Of a stretch of DNA of 64,000 nucleotides, positions 17,099 to 25,967 are shown piece after piece. Both the position numbers and the translations under genes were made by a program. The stretch's first letter is position 1; every line of letters starts with the position of its first letter. The notes under the pieces are model-generated. The model worked only from the letters and a program-made list of their open reading frames with translations. It was not told where the DNA came from and did no database searches. The stretch is from an uncultured Lachnospiraceae bacterium (GTDB lineage Bacteria > Bacillota > Clostridia > Lachnospirales > Lachnospiraceae), in the NCBI GenBank assembly GCA_947591245.1, contig CANQCY010000002.1, positions 129,425 through 193,424 on the forward strand, written 5' to 3'.

Positions 17099-18541
17099 TT
17101 ACGCCTGATAATTTAAAGGAATGCGTACCGCAAAAGTTGTGCCCTCATTTTCTATGCTGTGGACTTTAATCGAACCTCTGTGCAACAAAACGGCATTCCT
17201 TGTGATAGCCAGTCCGAGGCCGTTTCCGCCCGTCTCTCTCGACCGTGCCTTGTCCACCCGGTAAAACCGTTCAAAAATCCGGTTTTGCAGCTCATCCGGG
17301 ATTCCTATGCCGGAATCCGACACTCGAAAATAAAAGAACTTATGGTCGGCATTCAGCGATACTTTTACCCAGCCATTGTCAAAATTATATTTCACGGCGT
17401 TTTCGATGATATTCGTAAACGCCATGCCAAGCTTAACAGGATCAATCTGCGCAGACACTGCGCGGACGCTTTCAAAAATGATCTCGATATTCCTTTTTAA
17501 AGCGATGGGCGTGATTCCTTTCAGGATTCCCTCGATAAATTCATTGATATTGACCTCTTCAACCGCCATCTGCACCGCTGATTTGTCCAATTTCACGAGA
17601 GACAGGAGATCATTAACGATTTTGTTCATCCGGTCAATCTCACTGTTAATATCCACCATAAACTCCCGATAGAGCTCTACCGGCGCATCCTCCTGTGTGG
17701 TCAGCGACTCTGCCAGCACTTTTATGGAGGTGATCGGAGTCTTTAATTCATGCGACACATTTGACACAAATTCCTGTCTGGAATCTTCGAGATTTTGCAC
17801 CGCCTCCAGCATGGAATTCACGGCTTCCGATATATTCTGAACCTCAAGATTGTCCGTGACCTCCATTTTTTCACTGAAATCCCCCTCCCCGATATGACGG
17901 ATAGAATCAACAATTCTGTGCAGCGGGCGGACAATCCGCCACGATAGCGTCCATGCCAGCACGATAATGATAATAGAAAACATAAAAATGACGGAGTATG
18001 TAATTGCCTGTATATTGTCAAACCACGAAAAAATCTGCTTAAAGGAGAAATTCATCACAACCACGCCGTATACCGACTCTCCGTCGGCGCTGATAATCGG
18101 TATATAGATCTCCACGCTGTCTGAATGCTGTCTGACCACCTTCGCCGTCACGCCGCGAAAACAGCTGACCACGTCCGACAACACGACGATCCCGCCCTCC
18201 TCCAAACCATACGTATCCTCCACAACCCGCAGCTTTGAATCGACGATCAGTATTCTGCCGCTATACATATCCGACACGCGGACGAGCTCCTCATGAACCT
18301 CGCTTTTGTCTTCACTTGTAAAATAGCCCGAACTGACAATCTGGTTTGCAATGACGTTGCCGCATCTCCGAATCTCCGTAATCCGCTGCGAAATACTCCG
18401 CGCCTGATAAATATTCATGAAAATAACGGTGCCTATCAGCAGCGGCGCTATTCCGATCAGTATAAGCGCTCCCATACTCTGGACGTGCAAACTTTTAAAT
18501 ACTTTGCATTTTTCTCTAAACCTGGAAATAATAGCCAACAC
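17099..18541 (-). CDS. Membrane sensor histidine kinase
   Basis: About 480 residues from an inferred GTG at 18541. It has two membrane segments (about 24-44 and 182-200) around a roughly 135-residue extracellular sensor, a HAMP domain (about 203-255), HisKA with phospho-acceptor His264 (NVSHELKTP) and an HATPase_c domain with NIIENAVKYN, DSGIGIP and GGNGLGLAI. It should phosphorylate the regulator encoded immediately upstream. The start is uncertain: the longest frame begins at 18610 inside the regulator gene, and GTG 18541 leaves a 26-bp overlap. A cell-envelope role is likely from the neighbouring GerM lipoprotein, but the signal is unknown. Confidence 0.9.
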   Translation of the reverse strand: MLAIISRFREKCKVFKSLHVQSMGALILIGIAPLLIGTVIFMNIYQARSISQRITEIRRCGNVIANQIVSSGYFTSEDKSEVHEELVRVSDMYSGRILIVDSKLRVVEDTYGLEEGGIVVLSDVVSCFRGVTAKVVRQHSDSVEIYIPIISADGESVYGVVVMNFSFKQIFSWFDNIQAITYSVIFMFSIIIIVLAWTLSWRIVRPLHRIVDSIRHIGEGDFSEKMEVTDNLEVQNISEAVNSMLEAVQNLEDSRQEFVSNVSHELKTPITSIKVLAESLTTQEDAPVELYREFMVDINSEIDRMNKIVNDLLSLVKLDKSAVQMAVEEVNINEFIEGILKGITPIALKRNIEIIFESVRAVSAQIDPVKLGMAFTNIIENAVKYNFDNGWVKVSLNADHKFFYFRVSDSGIGIPDELQNRIFERFYRVDKARSRETGGNGLGLAITRNAVLLHRGSIKVHSIENEGTTFAVRIPLNYQA

Positions 18542-19208
18542 CCCATTTTGTATGTATATACTTTGGATCGCTTGGATTTGCCTCGATTTTTTCGCGCAGA
18601 CGGCGCACATGAACGTCTACGGTTCTCACATCGCCAAGATATTCATATCCCCACACATCATTTAGAAGTTTCTCGCGGCTGTACACCTTATTCGGATTGT
18701 CTATGAGAATCGCCAGCAGATCAAATTCCTTCATGGTCAGGTTGATCTCCTTTTCATCCAAATAAACGCGGCGTCCTTCCATATCGATTTTCATCCTTCC
18801 CATCGTACGGATGGATGGATCCTCAACCTGAACCGCTTCTTTCTTTTTGCTTCTGCGCATAATCGCCTTGATTCTCGCTTTCACTTCCAGTATGTTAAAT
18901 GGCTTTGTTATATAGTCGTCAGCCCCATATTCCAGACCGAGAATCTTATCCATATCGTCTCCTTTTGCCGTCAGCATAATGACCGGCACATCGGAAAACT
19001 CCCTGATTTTCTGGCACACCTCAAAGCCTGTCAATTTGGGAAGCATCACATCCAACAGGATCACGTCATATTGATTTTTTTCCGCCATCCGGCACGCCTC
19101 TTCCCCATCATACGCACAATCTATCTCCATGCCGTCCTGCTCCAGGCTAAAACGGATTCCCTTTACAATTACCTTTTCGTCATCTACGACTAATACTCTT
19201 TTTGCCAT
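18516..19208 (-). CDS. OmpR/PhoB-family response regulator
   Basis: 230 residues. The receiver domain has acidic pocket VVDDE (8-12), phosphorylation site Asp53 (LLDVMLP) and Lys of KPF; a winged-helix DNA-binding domain follows (about 130-230; REKLLNDVWGYEYLGDVRTVDVHVRRLREKIE). The length and spacing resemble WalR/PhoP regulators. ATG 19208 is used because GGAAG lies 9 nt before it; a TTG at 19232 is in frame. It is cotranscribed with the kinase gene it overlaps. Confidence 0.94.
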   Translation of the reverse strand: MAKRVLVVDDEKVIVKGIRFSLEQDGMEIDCAYDGEEACRMAEKNQYDVILLDVMLPKLTGFEVCQKIREFSDVPVIMLTAKGDDMDKILGLEYGADDYITKPFNILEVKARIKAIMRRSKKKEAVQVEDPSIRTMGRMKIDMEGRRVYLDEKEINLTMKEFDLLAILIDNPNKVYSREKLLNDVWGYEYLGDVRTVDVHVRRLREKIEANPSDPKYIHTKWGVGYYFQV

Positions 19209-19350
19209 CCAGCCAAACTTCCTTTCCTTCAAAATATCTGATCTCTTATGCCAGCAAACCGTGAAGAACGCCGCTTTTGCGTTCTTTCCAGGCGCAATAT
19301 TGGATTTTCTCAGACATGTTTTTTCATATCTTGCCGGATCTTTGCGCCTT

Positions 19351-19959
19351 TCACACTTCTATCCGATCTCTGATCTTATCGAAAACGCCCGTTTTTATCC
19401 CTGTTATATTCATAATGTCCTCGATTTTCTTAAACGCCCCGTTGGCGTCCCGGTAAGAAATAATCGAAACCGCCTTGGATTCCCCTATGCCCGGCAGCGT
19501 CATAAGCTCCTCTTTTGTCGCCCTGTTGATATTAACGCGATCGGATTCCCCCTGTGCAGAATGCTGTGCCTCCGTCCGTTCCCGCGCGTCTTCTTCCCGC
19601 TTCTTTTTGCCGTCTCGGGATTCAATCACGATCTGGCTTCCGTCTTCCACTAACTGCGCCTGATTTACTTCCGATTTGACCGCATCTTTCGTAAAGCCGC
19701 CCGCCTGTTCTACTACTTCCACCAGCCTTGGCGGACTGTCAAACGCATATACGCCCGGCTTTTTGACCGCACCCACGATATGTATATATACCTTTCCATC
19801 TGCAGCCGCCGATTCCGGCTGAATCGTGGGGGCGCTTTCAAACAGCTCCGGCATCTTATCCTGCCGGCTCCCCGAATCGCCGTGATCCGCATACCAGACG
19901 GCAGCCAGAACGGCAATAATCAAAACGACAGGCACAAACTTCATATTTAGTTTTTCCAT
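19351..19959 (-). CDS. comEA: Competence protein ComEA (SLBB plus helix-hairpin-helix)
   Basis: 202 residues. ComEA binds double-stranded DNA at the cell surface and hands it to ComEC. A membrane anchor (FVPVVLIIAVLAAVWYA) is followed by a low-complexity spacer, an SLBB domain (VYIHIVGAVKKPGVYAF to about 120) and a C-terminal double helix-hairpin-helix (VNINRATKEELMTLPGIG, MNITGIKTGVFDKIRD). ATG 19959 has GGAGAGG 6 nt upstream; a TTG at 19980 is less likely. It leads the comEA, regulator, kinase, gerM-like, comEC series. Confidence 0.93.
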   Translation of the reverse strand: MEKLNMKFVPVVLIIAVLAAVWYADHGDSGSRQDKMPELFESAPTIQPESAAADGKVYIHIVGAVKKPGVYAFDSPPRLVEVVEQAGGFTKDAVKSEVNQAQLVEDGSQIVIESRDGKKKREEDARERTEAQHSAQGESDRVNINRATKEELMTLPGIGESKAVSIISYRDANGAFKKIEDIMNITGIKTGVFDKIRDRIEV

Positions 19960-20013
19960 ATTTTTCCTCTCCTGAATCAAAACTCAGGAATTATAACTAA
20001 GGTGCATATAATT

Positions 20014-20042
20014 ATTGTAACAATGATACTGCTATTTGACAA
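20014..20042 (-). promoter_or_regulatory. Sigma-A promoter of the comEA transcript
   Basis: TTGTCA (20042-20037), 17 bp, TACAAT (20019-20014) on the minus strand, about 55 bp before the comEA ATG. Confidence 0.7.
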
Positions 20043-20077
20043 CAAGGAAATTGAAAAAAATTTAACAACATCCAGTT

Positions 20078-20512
20078 TCATTTCCACTTGAACGTAAAAA
20101 TACCCGCAACAATAACAGCAAGGCCAATCATCTTCCGCCACTCGAACGGCTGCTTTTCCACGCCGAATATCCCCATCAGTTCAATCACGTATGCGACGAT
20201 CAGCTGCGCCGTCACGATAAATACAACCGCTCTCGCCGGTCCGCACTGATTCATTGCCTGGATTACGGTATAGGTAATAAACGCCCCCAGCATTCCGCCC
20301 AGAAGCATGTATTTCGGCTGCACGCGCCACAGATCCGCAACGGCGCCTTCCCTCCCGGTCACAAACCATGCCGCAACACATACGGCAAAGGCAGATATCT
20401 GTACAAAAGCGGCTGCCAGCCATATACTGCTCTGTTTCGTTACCTCAGAATTAAACACGCCCTGAATGCTCATCAGCGCACCGGATATTATGCCGATTAG
20501 AATACCCCACAT
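20078..20512 (-). CDS. DMT-family small membrane transporter (DUF606/YdcZ type)
   Basis: 144 residues with about five hydrophobic segments. The N-terminus GILIGIISGALMSIQGVFNSEV and the motif GGMLGAFITYTVIQAMNQCGPARA match the DUF606 family of the drug/metabolite transporter superfamily. The substrate is unknown. ATG 20512 lies at the edge of a long hairpin whose T-run abuts the start codon, and no good ribosome site is free (see hairpin at 20513-20575). Confidence 0.85.
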   Translation of the reverse strand: MWGILIGIISGALMSIQGVFNSEVTKQSSIWLAAAFVQISAFAVCVAAWFVTGREGAVADLWRVQPKYMLLGGMLGAFITYTVIQAMNQCGPARAVVFIVTAQLIVAYVIELMGIFGVEKQPFEWRKMIGLAVIVAGIFTFKWK

Positions 20513-20575
20513 AAAAATTCGTCCATCCCTTCCATAAATTGTGAATCAACTTATTTATGGTTAGTATGGACGAAT
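20513..20575 (-). promoter_or_regulatory. Two-tier hairpin abutting the DMT transporter start codon
   Basis: Outer arms ATTCGTCCAT and ATGGACGAAT (20575-20566 and 20526-20517) and inner arms CCATAAAT/ATTTATGG (20560-20553 and 20539-20532) are separated by short internal loops and followed by TTTTT directly before ATG 20512. It can act as terminator of the 810-residue gene upstream, or as a leader structure that hides the purine-rich AAGGG preceding the transporter start. Confidence 0.7.
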
Positions 20576-20616
20576 CCCTTATCTTTATTCACGCGCGCGC
20601 AATAAGCGAAGCGCAT

Positions 20617-23049
20617 TCAGTTGCCGCTATTCGCGACCACTCTGTCCGGATGGGTATAAAATACCTCTTCCTGGTACTCTTTCAGCTTTTTCTTCGGTAC
20701 CTTGACTTCAACATCTTCCGAGCAGCCATGCAGCAGGCCGGTTGGCGCCATAGAAAGTTTTTTGCTCTTGATCACAATAGTTTTCAAACGGTACGTATAG
20801 CAAAACGTATGCTCGCCAAACTCCTTTAACCCGGTTCCGATCGTAACCGTTTTCACATGATCCGCCAGAAAAAATGCCAGATCCCCGATCTTTTCCACGC
20901 TGTTCCCGATCACTACCTTCTCAATGCCCAGTTCCCCTTCAAAGGCTTTTCTTCCGATCTCGGTAACAGTATATTTTACCTTTTTCCGCGCAACTTTACT
21001 GGAGACGGTAACATTTTTCGCCGTTTTTCCATCTGCGAAACCGAGCATTTTCACAACGGGACCGCTCGTTCTGCAGGCGGTCACCTGATACCGGAATGCT
21101 CCGGCAGTAAACTTAACGCCGATTTTTTCCGTATTCCGTTTCTCTTTCACGCCGCAGACCTCACAGCTGTACTCCACCACGCCCGCCGCTTTCTTCGTCG
21201 GCTTTTTCAGCACTTTCCCATTATCCCACTCATGAGGCTCCACATTTTTTTTCTGACCGCACGAGCACTGGCTCCAGTGGTTTTTCTCATCAGCGATCAA
21301 AGTATACTTGTCATATTTATGCTGATGCGCGGGAACGGTTTTGGGAATGCTCCTTGTTTCACGCGCCCCGCAGACCGTACATGTCCTCACCGACACGCCC
21401 TCTTTTTGGACTGTCGGCGCAGTCGTCTGCACCCAGTCGCCAAATGTATGGGTCAGCGTCGGACTCAGCGCGGGGATAATTTCCACATGGCTCTCTTCAC
21501 AATCCTCGTCCGTACAGTAAACAAGTTTACGTCCCGTCTCTGTACAGGTCGGCGCCTTCTCAATTTTTTCTGCAAATTCATGCTCCTCCTCGTCCGAATC
21601 TTCTTCGTCCGAATCTTCTTCCTCCGAATTGTCTTCCTCGTTCGGATCCTCGTACGGAACTTCCTGCAGTATTTTGTTTCCGCATATATTACACAGAATC
21701 TCTTCGATTCCATCTTCCTCGATGGTCGGTTCCTTTATGAGAACAGGTTCATTATCACCGAAATCGTGCTCTTCATAACCTATTGTGGATCCATCGCAGC
21801 CCGGCGCCACGCATTCCATCCAGTGATACTCCTCGTCGCACCGCCAGACCCATTCATGCGTATGACGGGGAGGAATCTCAAAACGAACCGGTTCACTCGC
21901 ATAATTCGTCCGCTCTCCTTCATTCGCCTGCTCAGCCAGCATATACAGCTGATCATTTTCCTCATCAAATCCCTCCGGCAGGTTAAACGTTACGGTTCCT
22001 TCCTCTCCCACATTTCCCGTGGAAACTTTTCCGTAATACTTCACGTTCGTTCCGCTGCCGCCATAGCTGCCATCCAAAATCATAATGGAAATTTGGTTCG
22101 CATCCGTTCCCGTATACGCATACGGCACAGTTATTTCAGCTTCATGGCGCGTTGCCGTACCGGGCTTTATCGTCTGCCCTTCTGACAGCGTGAGTTTCCA
22201 CTCATTGACCTCCGCCGTCTCCACGGCGTCAAGTCCTCCGCCCGCCGGCTGATTTGCCCGCGTCATAAATAATATGTTCGACGGGTTCAGATTGAATGCG
22301 GGAACAACGCCCCCGTCCTCCTCAAACACATAATTGTGAAAAAGATAACCGCCCGGAAGCACGTATCCGACACTGGAGCCATATTTGGCATGCGCGCTTC
22401 TGAGCCACCACGAACCTTTGATTCCGGTATTGGACACGCCGTCTCTGCATATATATCCGTATTCGTCATTTCCAAGGTCGCCGGCATCTAAAAGGAACAT
22501 CGTATCCCGATCCAGTCCGACGCTCTGAAGCACATCAACAGGGGAACCGAAAGCGCCCGCTGTCGTTTTCATGATGCTTTTTCTTTCAGAATCTGTAAAA
22601 TTCTCATCGCTTAAGAAGCCTTCTTCTGACTGCAGCCACGCACGCACGTCGCTGGCGCTCCACGCATTTTCCTCTATCGTACCGCCCTTGTGCTGTCCCG
22701 AACTGTCTTCCCCATCTTCAAACAACCTCTCCGTCAGTATCTGGTCAGACTGGAGCAAAATTCCACCCTCCGCCGAACTGCTTCCGGCGTCTCCCGAAAT
22801 ATCCAGTACCCGCCAGCGGATTGGCTTGCCGTCATAGCTTCCGTAATACACATAGTCCCCTGACCACGCCGCTCCATCCTCGGGCTGGGCGGGAGACTCC
22901 AAGGCGGAATAGCCCAAGCTGACCGTTCTGTCAGGCTCGGATGCTTTTGCCCGCTGTGTCAGCATTTTCCAGCCCGCTGTCAGCACTGTTCCGAATACTG
23001 CAAGGGAGACCATGCATGCCGCCGCTCTTTTCCACACCTTTTTGCTCAT
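20617..23049 (-). CDS. Secreted cysteine-rich LRR surface protein (DUF6273-like domain)
   Basis: 810 residues. A signal peptide (about 1-37) is followed by a DUF6273-like domain (about 55-260; LRSAHAKYGSSVGYVLPGGY, VPAFNLNP), a beta-rich region (about 280-395), then four to five cysteine modules with CNICG, CTVCG, SCGQ and CEVCG interspersed with H-x-(H/F)-x-x-x motifs that look like zinc ribbons, and a BspA-type leucine-rich repeat region (about 690-790; IGRKAFEGELGIEKVVIGNSVEKIGD in pieces). A strongly acidic Glu/Asp/Ser stretch separates two modules. No LPxTG or S-layer anchor is seen. AAGGAGG 8 nt before ATG. It probably acts at the cell surface, binding unknown; this domain type is typical of Clostridia. 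Confidence 0.75.
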   Translation of the reverse strand: MSKKVWKRAAACMVSLAVFGTVLTAGWKMLTQRAKASEPDRTVSLGYSALESPAQPEDGAAWSGDYVYYGSYDGKPIRWRVLDISGDAGSSSAEGGILLQSDQILTERLFEDGEDSSGQHKGGTIEENAWSASDVRAWLQSEEGFLSDENFTDSERKSIMKTTAGAFGSPVDVLQSVGLDRDTMFLLDAGDLGNDEYGYICRDGVSNTGIKGSWWLRSAHAKYGSSVGYVLPGGYLFHNYVFEEDGGVVPAFNLNPSNILFMTRANQPAGGGLDAVETAEVNEWKLTLSEGQTIKPGTATRHEAEITVPYAYTGTDANQISIMILDGSYGGSGTNVKYYGKVSTGNVGEEGTVTFNLPEGFDEENDQLYMLAEQANEGERTNYASEPVRFEIPPRHTHEWVWRCDEEYHWMECVAPGCDGSTIGYEEHDFGDNEPVLIKEPTIEEDGIEEILCNICGNKILQEVPYEDPNEEDNSEEEDSDEEDSDEEEHEFAEKIEKAPTCTETGRKLVYCTDEDCEESHVEIIPALSPTLTHTFGDWVQTTAPTVQKEGVSVRTCTVCGARETRSIPKTVPAHQHKYDKYTLIADEKNHWSQCSCGQKKNVEPHEWDNGKVLKKPTKKAAGVVEYSCEVCGVKEKRNTEKIGVKFTAGAFRYQVTACRTSGPVVKMLGFADGKTAKNVTVSSKVARKKVKYTVTEIGRKAFEGELGIEKVVIGNSVEKIGDLAFFLADHVKTVTIGTGLKEFGEHTFCYTYRLKTIVIKSKKLSMAPTGLLHGCSEDVEVKVPKKKLKEYQEEVFYTHPDRVVANSGN
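21591..21635. repeat. 15-bp tandem repeat coding the acidic stretch
   Basis: Two identical copies of CGTCCGAATCTTCTT (21591-21605, 21606-21620) and a third diverged copy (21621-21635) code for repeated SDEED units in the surface protein. Copy number could vary between strains. Confidence 0.75.
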
Positions 23050-23090
23050 TCCGAATACCTCCTTGACTGTATTTATACAGCCTCTTATTT

Positions 23091-23576
23091 TTATTTTGCA
23101 TTAATATAATTCATCAAGCCCTCTGCCCGGATGATTTTCTGCATAAACTCAGGAAACGCCCGCCCCTGATAGGACTGATTTTTCGTCTTATTCGCAATAA
23201 CCCCGCTATCAAAGTCAATCTCGACCTCATCCCCCGCTTCAATGTTCGCAGCCGCCTCTTTGCACTCGATAATCGGAAGTCCGATATTGATAGCATTCCG
23301 ATAAAAAATGCGGGCAAATGTTTCAGCGATGACGCAGCTGACTCCTGCCGCTTTGATCGCAATCGGCGCATGCTCCCTTGATGAGCCGCAGCCGAAATTT
23401 TTCTCCGCCACAATGATATCGCCCTTATTTACTTTCTTTACGAAATCACTGTCAATATCTTCCATACAGTGCGTAGCAAGCTCTGCCGGATCCGAAGAAT
23501 TGAGATAGCGCGCCGGTATAATGACGTCTGTGTCTACGTTGTCGCCATACTTAAATACTTTTCCTAATGCTTTCAT
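23091..23576 (-). CDS. leuD: 3-isopropylmalate dehydratase small subunit
   Basis: 161 residues, the short clostridial/archaeal LeuD type. With LeuC it isomerises 2- to 3-isopropylmalate in leucine synthesis. Typical segments are [29 protein letters not shown] and [17 protein letters not shown] 23576 has GGAGG 6 nt upstream; a TTG at 23600 lies inside leuC and is rejected. It follows leuC by 13 bp in one operon. The set does not include leuA or leuB within this window. Confidence 0.96.
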   Translation of the reverse strand: MKALGKVFKYGDNVDTDVIIPARYLNSSDPAELATHCMEDIDSDFVKKVNKGDIIVAEKNFGCGSSREHAPIAIKAAGVSCVIAETFARIFYRNAINIGLPIIECKEAAANIEAGDEVEIDFDSGVIANKTKNQSYQGRAFPEFMQKIIRAEGLMNYINAK

Positions 23577-23589
23577 GTCTGCCTCCAAT

Positions 23590-24855
23590 CTATAATCCAA
23601 GTTCAGACGGTTCTGATATTTTACCTGTCACGGCGCTTGCTGCCGCTACTGCCGGACTTGCCAGATAAACCTCTGAATCCACATGTCCCATACGCCCTAC
23701 GAAATTGCGGTTCGTCGTCGATACTGCGCGCTCGCCCGCCGCCAGAATACCCATATGCCCTCCGAGACATGGGCCGCATGTCGGCGTACTGACAGCCGCG
23801 CCCGCTTTGATAAAGGTCTGTATCAGTCCCTCCTCGATCGCCTGCAGATAAATACTCTGCGTCGCCGGAAAGATAATGCAGCGTATGCCTTTCTTCACCT
23901 TTTTCCCTTCCAGCACCGCCGCCGCCGCACGAAGATCTCCGATGCGCCCGTTCGTACAGGATCCGATCACAACCTGGTCAATCTCGATCTCTCCCGACTC
24001 CCTGACTGTTTTTGTGTTTTCCGGCAAATGCGGAAATGCCACGGTAGGTTCCAGCTCGTCCAAATCAATGACGATTTCTTCATCATACTGAGCGTCCTCA
24101 TCCGGTTCATATATTTTGTACGGCTTTTCAGAATGCGCCTCCATATATTCGATCGTCTTTTCATCTACAGGGAAAATGCCGTTTTTCGCCCCTGCCTCAA
24201 TCGCCATATTGGCAATACTGAAGCGATCGTCCATCGTAAGGCTCTTTACTCCCTCTCCGGTAAATTCAAGCGAGCGGTACAATGCGCCGTCCACGCCGAT
24301 TTTTCCGATCAGATGAAGGATCACATCTTTCCCGCTGACCCATTTCCTAAGGCTTCCCTTCAAGACAACCCGGATCGCCGACGGCACTTTAAACCATGCC
24401 TTTCCGGTAATCATGCCGGCTCCCATATCCGTGCTGCCCACGCCTGTTGAAAATGCGCCGAGCGCCCCGTACGTACACGTATGGGAGTCCGCGCCGATGC
24501 ACGTTTCTCCCGCCACGATCAGACCTTTTTCCGGAAGAAGAGCATGCTCAATCCCCATCTCTCCTACTTCAAAGTAATTGGCAATCCCCTGTTCCTGTGC
24601 ATATTGTCTCACGCACTTGCAATGCTCCGCCGATTTAATATCCTTATTCGGCGTAAAATGATCCGGCACGAGCGCAATCTTATCTTTATCAAACACTGTC
24701 TTTTTATTCAGCTTCTCCACTTCATGTATCGCGACCGGTCCGGTAATGTCATTGGCGAGAACCATATCTAAATCCGCCTCAATCAGCTGCCCCGCTTCCA
24801 CTTGCTCCAATCCGGCATGGGCAGCCAGTATTTTCTGCGTCATCGTCATTCCCAT
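23590..24855 (-). CDS. leuC: 3-isopropylmalate dehydratase large subunit
   Basis: 421 residues, the short bacterial/archaeal aconitase-superfamily form. The three [4Fe-4S] cysteines are visible in GSCTNGR and CGPCLGG, along with [21 protein letters not shown] 24855 follows AGGAG at about 10 nt. It is first in leuCD, behind a strong promoter with a leader of only about 24 nt, so no leucine T-box or attenuator precedes it here. Confidence 0.97.
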   Translation of the reverse strand: MGMTMTQKILAAHAGLEQVEAGQLIEADLDMVLANDITGPVAIHEVEKLNKKTVFDKDKIALVPDHFTPNKDIKSAEHCKCVRQYAQEQGIANYFEVGEMGIEHALLPEKGLIVAGETCIGADSHTCTYGALGAFSTGVGSTDMGAGMITGKAWFKVPSAIRVVLKGSLRKWVSGKDVILHLIGKIGVDGALYRSLEFTGEGVKSLTMDDRFSIANMAIEAGAKNGIFPVDEKTIEYMEAHSEKPYKIYEPDEDAQYDEEIVIDLDELEPTVAFPHLPENTKTVRESGEIEIDQVVIGSCTNGRIGDLRAAAAVLEGKKVKKGIRCIIFPATQSIYLQAIEEGLIQTFIKAGAAVSTPTCGPCLGGHMGILAAGERAVSTTNRNFVGRMGHVDSEVYLASPAVAAASAVTGKISEPSELGL

Positions 24856-24885
24856 TTCTCATTCTCTCCTTTCTACTATTTCCCT

Positions 24886-24914
24886 ATTCTATCAGATAAT
24901 GCCGTAAATGTCAA
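24886..24914 (-). promoter_or_regulatory. Sigma-A promoter of leuCD
   Basis: TTGACA (24914-24909), 17 bp, TAGAAT (24891-24886) on the minus strand. The -35 box begins within the T-run of the preceding terminator, so terminator and promoter are fused. Confidence 0.8.
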
Positions 24915-24952
24915 AAAGATAGGACATCTTATAAAGGTGTCCTGTCTTTTTC
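24913..24952 (-). terminator. Terminator after the DUF6033-like gene
   Basis: Minus-strand arms AAAAAGACAGGACA and TGTCCTATCTTTTT enclose CCTTTATAAGA. The T-run continues directly into the leuC -35 box. The hairpin is also followed by TCTTTTT on the plus strand. Confidence 0.85.
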
Positions 24953-25032
24953 AGCCCGATGGCACACTCAGCCTGATATATTGCATCACATTTCCATGTG
25001 CATGCTTCGTTTTTCCTCTTGCGGCAGCCGCA

Positions 25033-25833
25033 TTACATCGTAACGTCTATTCGGCCGTCCTCCGATTCATTCTCCCCTGCCCCCGCAGCTTCCTTGATCT
25101 TGCTGATCAGCTGCTCGATCGAATCCGCCTTGACAAACTCACGATCTCTTTTCTTCCATGCCTCGGCTCGTTCTTTCGCCTCTTCCTTCTTTGCCTTTTT
25201 CGCAGCTTTGGCTTTCTCCTCCGCCCTCTTTTCTTTCGCGCCCTCTACCTGCTGCTTTCTGGATTCGCTGATTTTATCCAGCTCCGCGAAATAAGAAACC
25301 TTTCCATCCTGGCCGATCGTAATGCCGAAGCTTTTTACCTTGTCGGCATCCTCGCCGAGCTGTTCCTTCATCTGTGAAAACTGATCGCCCGCTCCCGCCA
25401 GAACATCCTCATACTGCTTTCTGACGTCTGCATCGTTCGCCATAGCCTCCAGAGTTTCCGGGTCGAGAAGCACGCTGTACTCTTTCGTGCCGCGGCTCAA
25501 ATAACTTTGCGCCTCCTCGTCGCTTGAATAAGATGCGACGAAGAAATCCATGTTTGAATACTTTTCCTTAAGCTGCTTTAGGAGCTTTTTCGCACTGTCG
25601 CTCAGTTTCACGTCCTGATCCGCGCCGGACGCTTTTGAAGAAGCTTTGTTTATGCTATATTTCTTCGCCGCCGCCGACGGCTGGTAGCTCTCTGCAGCCA
25701 GTTTCCACATATCGTTTTCCGCCTTGCCCGCTCCTTTGGATTTATTTTTATTTTTTCCGGCAGAATACTGATATCCTCCAACGCCCTGTTGTGATTTCGT
25801 TCCCTGTAATGGCATCCATGCATTAAAATTCAT
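25033..25833 (-). CDS. DUF6033-like Lachnospiraceae protein, function unknown
   Basis: 266 residues from ATG 25833, which has AAAGGAG 8 nt upstream. A flexible N-terminus (Gln/Gly/Lys rich) is followed by a conserved core (about 75-190; LSDSAKKLLKQLKEKYSNMDFFVA, YLSRGTKEYSVLLDPETLE) and a highly charged Ala/Lys/Glu helix (about 195-245) likely to form a coiled coil. There is no signal peptide or membrane segment, so it is probably cytoplasmic or exported by another route. I recall this family as DUF6033; its function is not established. A possible sigma-28 promoter upstream suggests expression with flagellar genes. Confidence 0.7.
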   Translation of the reverse strand: MNFNAWMPLQGTKSQQGVGGYQYSAGKNKNKSKGAGKAENDMWKLAAESYQPSAAAKKYSINKASSKASGADQDVKLSDSAKKLLKQLKEKYSNMDFFVASYSSDEEAQSYLSRGTKEYSVLLDPETLEAMANDADVRKQYEDVLAGAGDQFSQMKEQLGEDADKVKSFGITIGQDGKVSYFAELDKISESRKQQVEGAKEKRAEEKAKAAKKAKKEEAKERAEAWKKRDREFVKADSIEQLISKIKEAAGAGENESEDGRIDVTM

Positions 25834-25897
25834 AATCTGACTCCTTTCAATGATAAAAAACAAGACAAAAACTGCATACGAATTACTTCTTGTATTT

Positions 25898-25924
25898 ATT
25901 TCGGCACGATTGGGGAAAAAATTA
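25898..25924 (-). promoter_or_regulatory. Possible sigma-28 (FliA/SigD) promoter of the DUF6033-like gene
   Basis: On the minus strand TAAT (25924-25921), 15 bp, GCCGAAAT (25905-25898), close to the flagellar consensus TAAA-N15-GCCGATAA. No convincing sigma-A promoter is seen in the same spacer. Confidence 0.45.
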
Positions 25925-25967
25925 ACCGCTCCCGCGAAAGCTTTTCACCCCATTTTAACAAATGCGG

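Noticed and set aside
20857..22185. 442-codon plus-strand frame opposite the surface protein gene
   Set aside because: It is a shadow of the 810-residue gene, which has a signal peptide, known domains and a strong ribosome site; the shadow shows no domain.
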